Below, piece after piece: positions 15,241 through 23,154 of a DNA stretch of 35,225 bases. Source of the DNA: Burkholderiaceae bacterium (GTDB lineage: Bacteria; Pseudomonadota; Gammaproteobacteria; Burkholderiales; Burkholderiaceae); assembly GCA_947450225.1 (NCBI GenBank), contig CANFUO010000015.1, positions 1 to 35,225 on the forward strand, read 5' to 3'. The notes under the pieces are model-generated. The model searched no databases. It saw only the letters and a list, made by a program, of their open reading frames with translations, and had not been told where the DNA came from. Within the stretch, counting starts at the first letter, position 1, and each line of letters starts with the position of its first letter. Position numbers and translations under genes: made by a program.

Positions 15241-17610
15241 TTAATCTTTTCGATGGATGGCTTGAATAATTTTGGCTGGTGTGATTGGTAATTCATTCAC
15301 AAAAACATTCAGGGGTTTTAATGCATCATTAATCGCATTAAACACCGCTGCTGATGATCCTGCCACACCACCTTCACCGCCCCCTTTTGCTCCGAGTTCA
15401 GATGTTTTGGTTGCTGAAAAAGTATGGCCAACGACAATATCGGGCATTTCACACGCCATAGGGACTAAGTAATCAACCAAACTTCCGTTCATTAATTGGC
15501 CCTGTTCTGAATACAGACACTGCTCATACAAAGCCGCACCAATTCCTTGAATAACACCACCGCGAATTTGCTCATCTAACAATAATGGATTTACTACGAC
15601 ACCAACGTCCTCTAATACCCAGTGCTTTAATAATTTGACATACCCTGTCTCAGGATCAAGCTCTACGTAAGATGCTTGGATTCCATTTGTAAATACGCCA
15701 TCAAAATCACGCTGCGCAAAACTGCGACTCACAGTTAACTCCGGTGTAAATCCTTTTGGAATTTTTTCGTGATTAAAGTACGCTTGCCGAGCAAGAGCTT
15801 CAAACGAAATCACCTGTTGATGTTGGTCTAAACGAATCACATAAGCATCTTGCAAATCTAATATGGATAGGTCAAGGGCAAATAGTTGTGCGGCAAATTC
15901 GAGTATATTTTGTTTGAGTGCTTTTGCGGTTTGTAAAATGGCTTCACCACCAATTGAGGTTCCCCTAGATCCGTAATTACCACCGCCATACGGACTAGCA
16001 TCGGTGTCCCCTAGTACCACTCGCACCCCTTCGATGGGAACTTTCAACACGCTCGCTGTAATTTGCGCAGCGATTGTTTGTGCTCCCTGCCCAAATTCAT
16101 TAATGCTTGCTGTACAAAAAATAGATCCTGTAGGTAATAAGCTGATGGTTGCTGTATCTGCGGCAGATATCGATGCGCCACCCTTGCCATACATCGTCGA
16201 TGAAGGACTTGATGTTTCTAAAAAGCTAGCAAAACCAATCCCTCTCAATACACCCTTCTCCCGGAAAATATCTTGCTCTTTTAATAATTCTTCATAATTC
16301 ATTAATGCTCTTAACTGATCGACAGACTCATGCTGAGAAAGTATTTCGATACTTGGTCCACTCACTAATTTATATGGGTAAGCCTGGTGAGGTATGTAAT
16401 TATTTTTTCTAAACTCTAGGGGATCTAGTCCTAATTGTGCTGCAGCACGCTCGATTAAGCTCTCTGTAATTAAACAAGCGATAGGCCTACCTACTGACCT
16501 GTATTGTCCGTACATACTTTTGTTTTGAAATACGGCTCTCGTTCTTGCACGGTAAGAACTAATGCCATACGCAGCCCCTACTAAGTTAATGACCTGACGT
16601 GCTTCATTAACCCCACCGCGTGGATAACTTGCATAAGGCCCCATGCTTTGGATGTCATCCATTTCAATCGCTAAGATTTTTCCTTCTTTTGAGACAGCCA
16701 TTTTGGCGTGTATATGATGGTCTCTGGCATGGTAGTCTGATAAAAAAGATTCAAGCCGATCTGCCACATATTTAACTGGTCGCCCCAAAAGAATAGACAC
16801 CCCAACGGTTGCCATTTCATCTCCATAGACATGGATTTTTAAACCAAAGCTACCGCCAACATCTGGGGACTTTATGCGTACATGACTCTCTGGTATTCCA
16901 AAGTGATGGGATAAAATCCAATGCATCATGTGTGGCACTTGGGTTGATTGCCAAACCTCGAGTTGCTGATCAGACGATACATAGTTGGCAATGATGGCCC
17001 TAGGCTCGAGGGTTACATGAGTATGCCGTCCAGTTCTTAACTTTTCTTCGATCACCACTGCCGCATTTTTGAAAGCAAGATCAACTTCACCTTCATCAAT
17101 TGTTCTTTCCCAACACAAATTAGTTCCTAGTTCAGGATGCAAAATAGGCGTTTGTGAATCTAGGGCTAACTCTTCATCAACTACCGGTGTTAATGGCTCA
17201 TAATCAATTTCAACAAGTTCAGCCGCATCCTCTGCCTGTGCTCGTGTTTGCGCAACTACAGCAACAACTGGGTGACCATGCCACATAGCGCGGTCCATGG
17301 CTAAGGGAAAATGCGGGACCGATTTCATGCCCTCTAAATGACTCAATATCCCCATATAGGGTTTACAAATCGCAGCAATATCTGCACCCTTGACAATTTT
17401 AATAACGCCATTCATTTTCAACGCTTGATTAAAACGGATATCTAAGATCTTTGCATGTGCATGCGGGCTTCTCACAAATGCCACATGACATAACCTGTGT
17501 AATTGAATGTCATCGACATAACACCCTTTGCCTTCAAGTAATCTTCGCAATTCTTGTCGAAGGACTGGTTTGCCAATAAATTCGTGAGGTCCGTTTGATG
17601 AGTTATCCAT
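15241..17610 (-). CDS. Molybdenum hydroxylase 2, molybdopterin-binding large subunit
   Basis: This 789-residue large subunit is of the xanthine-oxidase family. From the ATG at 17610 (MDNSSNGPHEF), motifs are GGSFGLK at 252-258, YRSVGRP at 370-376 and the catalytic Glu746 in GAKGGGEGG. The loop resembles the AYRGAGRPE of CO-dehydrogenase form-II-like enzymes but has Ser-Val for Gly-Ala and lacks the Glu after Pro, so it is neither CO dehydrogenase nor like hydroxylase 1. A longer frame from 17661 would overlap the 2Fe-2S gene by 44 bases and add a basic stretch that the family lacks; the start at 17610, seven bases after the 2Fe-2S stop, is preferred. No signal peptide. The substrate is unknown. 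Confidence 0.9.
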   Translation of the reverse strand: MDNSSNGPHEFIGKPVLRQELRRLLEGKGCYVDDIQLHRLCHVAFVRSPHAHAKILDIRFNQALKMNGVIKIVKGADIAAICKPYMGILSHLEGMKSVPHFPLAMDRAMWHGHPVVAVVAQTRAQAEDAAELVEIDYEPLTPVVDEELALDSQTPILHPELGTNLCWERTIDEGEVDLAFKNAAVVIEEKLRTGRHTHVTLEPRAIIANYVSSDQQLEVWQSTQVPHMMHWILSHHFGIPESHVRIKSPDVGGSFGLKIHVYGDEMATVGVSILLGRPVKYVADRLESFLSDYHARDHHIHAKMAVSKEGKILAIEMDDIQSMGPYASYPRGGVNEARQVINLVGAAYGISSYRARTRAVFQNKSMYGQYRSVGRPIACLITESLIERAAAQLGLDPLEFRKNNYIPHQAYPYKLVSGPSIEILSQHESVDQLRALMNYEELLKEQDIFREKGVLRGIGFASFLETSSPSSTMYGKGGASISAADTATISLLPTGSIFCTASINEFGQGAQTIAAQITASVLKVPIEGVRVVLGDTDASPYGGGNYGSRGTSIGGEAILQTAKALKQNILEFAAQLFALDLSILDLQDAYVIRLDQHQQVISFEALARQAYFNHEKIPKGFTPELTVSRSFAQRDFDGVFTNGIQASYVELDPETGYVKLLKHWVLEDVGVVVNPLLLDEQIRGGVIQGIGAALYEQCLYSEQGQLMNGSLVDYLVPMACEMPDIVVGHTFSATKTSELGAKGGGEGGVAGSSAAVFNAINDALKPLNVFVNELPITPAKIIQAIHRKD

Positions 17611-17617
17611 AGTTAAC

Positions 17618-18109
17618 TTACTGCTTATTTTCTTTTTGATCAAATACATCTTCGACAGCATCTACGATTGCTTGGTAACCGGTGCAACGACAGTAGTTGC
17701 CTGAAATCGCTTCTCTAATCTGCTCACGTTTGGGGCGTATCGGTTTTTTAGTAATTTCTAATGTAGTTAAAATCATGGCCGGTGAGCAAAACCCACACTG
17801 TGCCGCATTTTTTTTCTGAAATGCGTCTACCATTTGTTTAGCTGCTCCAGACTCAACGACACCTTCAATGGTTTGAACTTTACAGCCATGTATTTGCGCC
17901 GCTAACATCAGGCATGACCTCACTAAAAGTCCGTCCACTAATACAGTGCAAGCTCCACAGACGCCATGTTCACATCCTAGATGGAGACCACTTAAGCCCA
18001 TCTCTATACGCAAAAAATCACCCAAATGCATTCTAGATGGAACTTGGCGATGAACTACTTCGCCATTAATAAGCGTTTCAATTTCTATGCAGTCTTCAAA
18101 TTGCGCCAT
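17618..18109 (-). CDS. Molybdenum hydroxylase 2, 2Fe-2S small subunit
   Basis: This is a 163-residue small subunit with both [2Fe-2S] sites: Cys46, Cys51, Cys54 and Cys66 for the ferredoxin-type cluster; CGFC (105-108) and CRC (140-142) for the second. It transfers electrons between the Mo and FAD subunits. It overlaps the FAD-subunit gene by 14 bases, and an AGGAAAGG site lies before its ATG. Two additional Cys (7 and 76) are not cluster ligands. It is clearly related to, but not a recent copy of, the small subunit at 3948. Confidence 0.93.
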   Translation of the reverse strand: MAQFEDCIEIETLINGEVVHRQVPSRMHLGDFLRIEMGLSGLHLGCEHGVCGACTVLVDGLLVRSCLMLAAQIHGCKVQTIEGVVESGAAKQMVDAFQKKNAAQCGFCSPAMILTTLEITKKPIRPKREQIREAISGNYCRCTGYQAIVDAVEDVFDQKENKQ

Positions 18110-18968
18110 TGCATGCCTTTCCTAATAAATCAAATAAGGCACGTTTGACCATCACTTTTAATAAATGTCGTTTTATTTGGGCATCATGATAAATATCGCT
18201 AGAAATATCCATGTCATCTCCAGCAAGTTGGGCCTTGTTAAGAATATTTTCTTGTTCAAATCTGTCATTCATTAGCTGTTGGGCTAAGTTCATATCCACT
18301 ATAGGTCGATCAGATACACCAAAGTAAATGATTCGTATCTTAATTAATTGAGTGCCTTGAAATTCAGCGGCAATAGCAATACCCACAGTTGCATAATCAC
18401 CCTGTCTTCTGGTCAACTCTTTAAAGACAAAATGAGAATACGTATTTTTCGGGAATAAAACATTGGTGATGATCTCGCCATGTTCAAGTGCGGTGGAATA
18501 CAGTCCATGAAAAAAATCTTGGACAGCTATCTGTCGCTCACCCATCTTAGAACAAACGTGTATTACCCCCTCAAGAGCTAAAGTTATGGCAGGTATTTCT
18601 GCTGCCGGATCGGCAAAAGCAAGGCTGCCTCCAAATGTTCCTCTCGTACGAATGGCGCTATGCGCCACATGAGGTAACGCCTCATGAAGTAGCGGTGTAT
18701 GCTTTGCGACTATCTCAGACGTTTCTACTTGATAGTGACGTACTAATGCCCCAATACTTAAACCAAGACTTTGCTCTTGAATATTTTTTAGTTCTGATAT
18801 GTGATTGATATCAATTAGCGCAGTTGGGCTAGATAAGCGCATATTGAGCGTAGGCATTAAACTTTGACCACCTGCTAAGATACGCGCATCTTCGCCGTAG
18901 TAATCCAATAATTCAAAAACTTCTGGAATGGATTTTGCTCGACAGTACGTAAAATTGGGTGACTTCAT
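18096..18968 (-). CDS. Molybdenum hydroxylase 2, FAD-binding medium subunit
   Basis: This is a 290-residue FAD subunit with canonical flavin motifs: AGGQSLMPTLNMR (37-49) and TRGTFGGSLAFADPAAE (about 108-124). The C-terminal flavoprotein domain is complete. It is the promoter-proximal gene of the cluster (FAD, 2Fe-2S, Mo), with TAGGAAAC before the ATG. Compared with the FAD subunit of hydroxylase 1, its motifs are much closer to the family consensus, so the two enzymes are distant paralogues. The 161-base gap upstream, after the TRAP-like gene, probably holds the promoter. Confidence 0.92.
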   Translation of the reverse strand: MKSPNFTYCRAKSIPEVFELLDYYGEDARILAGGQSLMPTLNMRLSSPTALIDINHISELKNIQEQSLGLSIGALVRHYQVETSEIVAKHTPLLHEALPHVAHSAIRTRGTFGGSLAFADPAAEIPAITLALEGVIHVCSKMGERQIAVQDFFHGLYSTALEHGEIITNVLFPKNTYSHFVFKELTRRQGDYATVGIAIAAEFQGTQLIKIRIIYFGVSDRPIVDMNLAQQLMNDRFEQENILNKAQLAGDDMDISSDIYHDAQIKRHLLKVMVKRALFDLLGKACNGAI

Positions 18969-19129
18969 GTTTCCTATAACTGATAAACAGTAAACTGCCT
19001 ATTGAAAGATACGATTAAATGACGAAATGATTATTTTTGGAGTTATAACTTAATCTTACCTATTTTAAACTTAAAAACATAATACCTTGTTAGATGTAAC
19101 TCATCATTTAGATGTGGCTAATTTAGTGC
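18969..19129. promoter_or_regulatory. Probable promoter region of hydroxylase 2 operon
   Basis: No gene is seen in these 161 AT-rich bases. A perfect ten-base palindrome (AGTTATAACT, 19041-19050) is the only symmetric element noticed. It might be an operator, but short AT-rich palindromes are common by chance. Confidence 0.25.
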
Positions 19130-20065
19130 TTAATTTTCTAATTTTTCATTGCGCAACATCTGAAATACTTCTGCTGGAATTGTTTTCTCGTATTTCTCAA
19201 ATACAGGCTTTACAGCCGCTTTAAACAACTCTCGCTCCTCATCGGTTAAGTAAATGATTTCATTTTCTTCTGGATTGATTTGCTTCAAAATGTGCTCATC
19301 TTCTTCGCTAGCCAACTTCCATTGATACTCAGTCGCAAGGGTTGCAGCAGTTGTGAATATGTTCTTTATTTCATCCGGCCAACGATTGAAAATTTCTGCA
19401 TTACAGATAAATGCAGCTCCTCCAAAAAAATGCCCTGTAAGGGTAAAGTAACGATGAAATTGATGTACTCCAAAATTGAAGCTATTGGTCAAGGGATTAT
19501 CCTGTGCATCAAATCGAGGTCCTGCTATCTCATCTACAAAAACTTTTACATCGACAGGAATAGGATTAAATCCAATCGCTTTTAATGACTCCACATGCAC
19601 TTCACTGATTTGTGTTCGAACACTTAATCCTTCGCAATCGGCTGGGCGATGAATCGGTCGAATTTTATTCGTGATATGTCTAAACCCGTTGTCCCAAACT
19701 CCTAATAATTTAAAAGGTGTATTTAATGCAAAGCGATTTTGTAAATAATGTCCAAAATCCCCTCTTAGTGCAGTCTGGACTTGTGTGCGATCTTTGATTA
19801 AAAATGGTAAATCTAAAATACTAATCTCAGGTACCCATTCTATAAAACGGACGGTAGACATATAACAGCAAGTCAGCTCTCCATTGTTCACCATGACCGG
19901 CAAATCGCTTGACTTCAGTCCTTGATCTAAAACATTTCCAATTAATTCCACACTGCAATCATTACCAAGTTTTTCTTGAAGAATCTCTAAAAAATACTGT
20001 GCTGCCTGAGTATGAATGGAGTTTTTATTTTGGTACCCGCCAAATCGAATATGTATTTTGTTCAT
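19130..20065 (-). CDS. TRAP (DctP)-type solute-binding protein lacking a signal peptide
   Basis: This 311-residue protein has the DctP fold throughout: an opening strand and helix (IRFGG...QAAQYFLEILQEKLG), the GLSVR segment with the family's ligand-binding Arg (Arg150), and RFDAQDNPLTNS in the position of the usual vDgqEnP. DctP proteins are periplasmic and carry a signal peptide, but this one starts directly at the mature fold with MNKIHIRFGG. Upstream the frame reaches a TAG nine sense codons before the ATG with no alternative start between, so a signal peptide is not hidden. No DctQ or DctM gene is nearby. There is no Shine-Dalgarno site; a TATAAT lies 13 bases before the ATG. It may be a cytoplasmic binding protein or an enzyme derived from a receptor. 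Confidence 0.8.
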   Translation of the reverse strand: MNKIHIRFGGYQNKNSIHTQAAQYFLEILQEKLGNDCSVELIGNVLDQGLKSSDLPVMVNNGELTCCYMSTVRFIEWVPEISILDLPFLIKDRTQVQTALRGDFGHYLQNRFALNTPFKLLGVWDNGFRHITNKIRPIHRPADCEGLSVRTQISEVHVESLKAIGFNPIPVDVKVFVDEIAGPRFDAQDNPLTNSFNFGVHQFHRYFTLTGHFFGGAAFICNAEIFNRWPDEIKNIFTTAATLATEYQWKLASEEDEHILKQINPEENEIIYLTDEERELFKAAVKPVFEKYEKTIPAEVFQMLRNEKLEN

Positions 20066-20078
20066 TTTTATGAAGTTT

Positions 20079-20084
20079 ATTATA
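20079..20084 (-). promoter_or_regulatory. -10 box giving a nearly leaderless mRNA
   Basis: A perfect TATAAT on the minus strand lies 13 bases before the ATG of the TRAP-like gene. A start site six or seven bases after the box would leave a leader of only about seven bases, consistent with the lack of a Shine-Dalgarno site. The -35 match is poor. Confidence 0.4.
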
Positions 20085-20119
20085 TAGTTGAACTACTGCA
20101 TCAAATTTAAAGGATTGAG

Positions 20120-20755
20120 ATGAACTTACTTCATAAATTACATTGGCGCTACGCTACAAAACGAATGGATCCTACAAAAGTAGTCCCAAAAGAGAAGGTT
20201 GATCGCATCCTTGAGGCCATTCGACTTACCGCTAGCTCAAGTGGTTTACAGCCCTATGAATTAATTCTCATCACTAATCCCTCTCTTCGAGAAAAAATTA
20301 GATTAATCGCCAGAAACCAGTCGCAAATAACTGATTGCTCTCATCTCATTGTTTTTGCAGCTTGGGATAATTATACGGCTGAGCGAATCAATCACGTGTT
20401 TGATTTTACTATTGATATTCGCAACTATAGAAGTGCAGATAGAGAAGCCTATCGTCAAAGTCTTTTAAATTCCTTCTCTCAACAAGATGCTGAGACTAAT
20501 TTTTCACATACTGCTAAACAAGCTTATATTGGCCTGGGTACCGCTCTTATTGCCGCGGCTATTGAAGAGGTGGATTGCACCCCCATGGAGGGATTTGATC
20601 CATTTGCTCTCGATGAAATTTTGAACTTAAAAGAGAAAGGCTTGCGCAGTGTTGTCCTTCTTCCTCTGGGGTACAGGAACGCTGCGGAAGATTGGCTAGT
20701 TAATCTCAAAAAAGTTCGTAAACCTATGGCTAATTTTGTTACTCATATCGAGTAA
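20120..20755 (+). CDS. Nitroreductase-family NAD(P)H oxidoreductase
   Basis: This 211-residue protein is of the NfsB-like FMN nitroreductase family. The start (LHWRYATKRMDPTKVV) is the classic RYATKxFDPxK opening that contributes to FMN binding, and ASSSGLQPYELILI (about 37-50) and the GLGTALIAAA helix (about 146-155) also match. Such enzymes reduce nitroaromatics, quinones or other enone-like compounds with flavin. An AAAGGA site precedes the ATG. It stands alone between the divergent TRAP-like gene and the convergent OsmC gene (16-base gap). Its physiological substrate is not evident. Confidence 0.9.
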   Translation: MNLLHKLHWRYATKRMDPTKVVPKEKVDRILEAIRLTASSSGLQPYELILITNPSLREKIRLIARNQSQITDCSHLIVFAAWDNYTAERINHVFDFTIDIRNYRSADREAYRQSLLNSFSQQDAETNFSHTAKQAYIGLGTALIAAAIEEVDCTPMEGFDPFALDEILNLKEKGLRSVVLLPLGYRNAAEDWLVNLKKVRKPMANFVTHIE

Positions 20756-20771
20756 TATACGTGACTAGCTT

Positions 20772-21959
20772 TTAAACGATGGTCTCTTTTTCATTATGAA
20801 TAAGCTTTATCTTGGGTGGCAGACTATTTAAAGCGCTTGCGTGTAAATAACAGGTCCTGGCTGACATATTTAAAAGATTCTCAAACATATCATCTGATAG
20901 GGTGCCGTTAAGAAATAAATGCGTTTCGATTGGCTCTGCCCTACCAATATCAGCGATTGAGTTCTCACCTGCAGTTATTGAAAATGGATTGTATTGAACT
21001 AACCGAATACCATTGACTTGTAGTTTCATGTTTTCGATATACCGAGCAATCTGAGTAATAAAACAAAAAGCGATTCCGGCTGATAGAAGACCGAGTCCAG
21101 ATGGGGCTTTACAAGTTCCTCTCTCGTCTGAAATAAATTGGAAATGACTCATACCAGGTAACCCAAGCCATGATTCAATTTCAGTGATTCCTTGTGGATT
21201 CGAAAAATGACTGTGGCCTTTAATATTTCTAATAATTTTAGTTGCGCTCCCCGGAGGAGCAATAGAAACATTACCATCTTCGCGCGTAGCAAGCTTACGA
21301 ATAATATCAATCTCAGGCTGATTGGACTTTATCGGCTGTAATGCCGCTGGATATCGCAAAAAAGGGTCCATCGGGATATCCACCATGGGATCAACTAACT
21401 CATTCAAAATCTTTCTTTTGCCATTGATCGTGAGCGAAAACGTACTTTTTAATACGCTATTTAAAAAAGCAATGCTGGGCGATGCCTGCATTGCATAATT
21501 GATTAACTGAGTGATTTCAGGATCAGAAAAGTCGCTCTTAATACGAATCTCAATCTGAGATGGATTTGCTACCCCTCTACCACTTCCAGTGACAAATGAC
21601 CCTAATAACCAATACTCATTGTCTAACCTTATATGCAAATCAGTTAGAGGTCTTTTCAAAACATTTGCATAATGCCTGATTCGGTTCAGTAGGTCTGCTT
21701 GCAAACCTGCATTGAAGTAACCAAAAGGGAATGGGGCTAAATCGGTACCTTTTAAATGCAATCCTTCATCTGAGGTTAATCGCCATGCAGCCCCTCCACC
21801 TTCGGTAAGTATTGCCTCTCTTTGGTGACCTAGTAAATGACATGCTTCAACCTTAACAATCTCCCTGCCCCGCTGATTTAGCGTTAGGGTCGAGGGAGTG
21901 TTTTCAGTGTTAGCCTTAAATCCAAGTGGGTACCCATAGGTATCGATTCCATAACTCAT
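20772..21959 (-). CDS. Tandem OsmC-fold fusion protein with one inactive half
   Basis: This 395-residue protein seems to contain two OsmC-like domains. In the C-terminal half (about 225-395), SDERGTCKAPSGLGLLSAG leads into the central helix with Cys299, and MSARTCYLH holds Cys370, the two redox Cys of OsmC/Ohr proteins. The N-terminal half (about 40-185) has matching elements (SDEGLHLKGTDLAPFPFG, then the helix, then MQASPSIAF), but Asp89 and Ser162 stand where the two Cys should be. Ordinary OsmC/Ohr proteins are about 140 residues with one domain, working as dimers, so this may be a fused pseudo-dimer with one active site. The ATG overlaps the Bug stop by one base (TAATG), tying it to a transport or catabolic function rather than to peroxide stress alone. 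The family call rests on motif pattern. Confidence 0.7.
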   Translation of the reverse strand: MSYGIDTYGYPLGFKANTENTPSTLTLNQRGREIVKVEACHLLGHQREAILTEGGGAAWRLTSDEGLHLKGTDLAPFPFGYFNAGLQADLLNRIRHYANVLKRPLTDLHIRLDNEYWLLGSFVTGSGRGVANPSQIEIRIKSDFSDPEITQLINYAMQASPSIAFLNSVLKSTFSLTINGKRKILNELVDPMVDIPMDPFLRYPAALQPIKSNQPEIDIIRKLATREDGNVSIAPPGSATKIIRNIKGHSHFSNPQGITEIESWLGLPGMSHFQFISDERGTCKAPSGLGLLSAGIAFCFITQIARYIENMKLQVNGIRLVQYNPFSITAGENSIADIGRAEPIETHLFLNGTLSDDMFENLLNMSARTCYLHASALNSLPPKIKLIHNEKETIV

Positions 21960-22957
21960 TAATCAACAACTACCTTTGCTTTATCGATGATCTCTTTCCA
22001 CATGGGCACTTCGCGCTGAATTCTGCCTCGCAATACCTCTGGGCCACCTGCTACAACTCGAAATCCAAAGTTCTTTAATCTGTCATTGACTTCTGGTGTT
22101 TGCAAAATTGTATTAATTTCTTTCGATAATCTTTCCACTACTGCAGCTGGCGTCCCCGCTGGAGCAAGAATGGCCACAAAAGTTTCCGCTTCGGTATTGG
22201 GATAACCAAGCTCAGTTAAGGTCGGTACATTGGGCATTTCTGATGCTCGTTCACGGCCCGTCTGGGCCAAGGGTATAAGTGCCCCGGATTTTATGTGCGG
22301 CATTAATCCTAAAATATTAATTGATCCTATTTGTGTAGAGCCTCCTAGAACCGCCTGAATGGCTGGGCCGCCTCCTGGATAGGGTATAGGCGTAATATTA
22401 ATTTTTGCCCGAGATTTAAATAACTCCATTCCTAAATGCGGTGAAACTCCAATGCCAGCATGCGCATAATTCAAAACATCAGGCTGGTTTTTTGCTATGG
22501 TCATCATGTCATTAAACGTATTGATTCCAGAATTTGCTTTGGAGAGAATTATATTCGGTGAGGCACCGCAATCGGATATCGGGGAAAAATCTTTAAATGG
22601 ATCAAAGCCTGCATTTTTATATAGACTTGGATTAATAACTAGAACACTCGTTGTGATAAGTAATGTATATCCATCAGGTCTAGACCTGGCCACATAATTA
22701 ATCCCAATATTCCCGCCAGCACCAGGTTTGTTTTCAATAATCACTGACTGTCCAAGAGCGTCAGAAAGTTGCTTCACGATTGTACGCGCCAAAACATCGC
22801 TAGCACCACCAGGCTGAAATGGCGAAATTAATGAAATTGTTTTTTCAGGATAGGCAGCATAAACCTGCGTTGTGAAAACCGCCAAAAGAAAATTTAATCC
22901 AATGCTTAAGCCTAAAAAACGAAAAAAGAATCTCGCGCTACAGTGCGTATTAATCAT
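21959..22957 (-). CDS. Bug/TctC-type periplasmic solute receptor 5
   Basis: This 332-residue Bug receptor has a long signal peptide (hydrophobic to about residue 30, cleavage likely after VYA at 34). The motifs are QPGGASDVLAR (48-58, Asp54), PGAGGNIG (78-85) and PDGYT (94-98). A CAGGAGAA site precedes the ATG. It is translationally coupled to the tandem OsmC gene and diverges from receptor 6 across a 197-base promoter region. The pairing of a receptor with an OsmC-fold protein is unusual. A TctA/TctB pair must be elsewhere in the genome for it to function in uptake. Confidence 0.92.
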   Translation of the reverse strand: MINTHCSARFFFRFLGLSIGLNFLLAVFTTQVYAAYPEKTISLISPFQPGGASDVLARTIVKQLSDALGQSVIIENKPGAGGNIGINYVARSRPDGYTLLITTSVLVINPSLYKNAGFDPFKDFSPISDCGASPNIILSKANSGINTFNDMMTIAKNQPDVLNYAHAGIGVSPHLGMELFKSRAKINITPIPYPGGGPAIQAVLGGSTQIGSINILGLMPHIKSGALIPLAQTGRERASEMPNVPTLTELGYPNTEAETFVAILAPAGTPAAVVERLSKEINTILQTPEVNDRLKNFGFRVVAGGPEVLRGRIQREVPMWKEIIDKAKVVVD

Positions 22958-22990
22958 GCATTCTCCTGTTTATATTTATATTTATTGTTG

Positions 22991-23007
22991 CTAGAACTTG
23001 TTTCTAG
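22991..23007. promoter_or_regulatory. Operator-like palindrome between divergent Bug genes
   Basis: CTAGAA-CTTGT-TTCTAG is a perfect inverted repeat with six-base arms, placed 34 bases upstream of the leftward receptor 5 start. The size and spacing suit a dimeric regulator site. It is not followed by T-runs, so a terminator is unlikely. Confidence 0.4.
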
Positions 23008-23154
23008 TCATTATTTATTATATGCCGAAGATATATTTTCTTCCAAATTTAATTACTGAAGATCCTCCAAAATAAATGACCCATCACCCCAAACCGCTTT
23101 TTTATGGCGTAATGTAATATTTTGTTACTATGTATCAAATTATAAGGAGACACC

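Noticed and set aside
17611-17661. Upstream start at 17661 for the hydroxylase 2 large subunit
   Set aside because: It would overlap the 2Fe-2S gene by 44 bases and add a basic tail (MLSKMYLIKKK) foreign to the family; the ATG at 17610 is better placed.
19280-19585. 101-codon plus-strand frame
   Set aside because: It is antisense to the TRAP-like gene and contains no domain; the opposite frame is clearly DctP-like.
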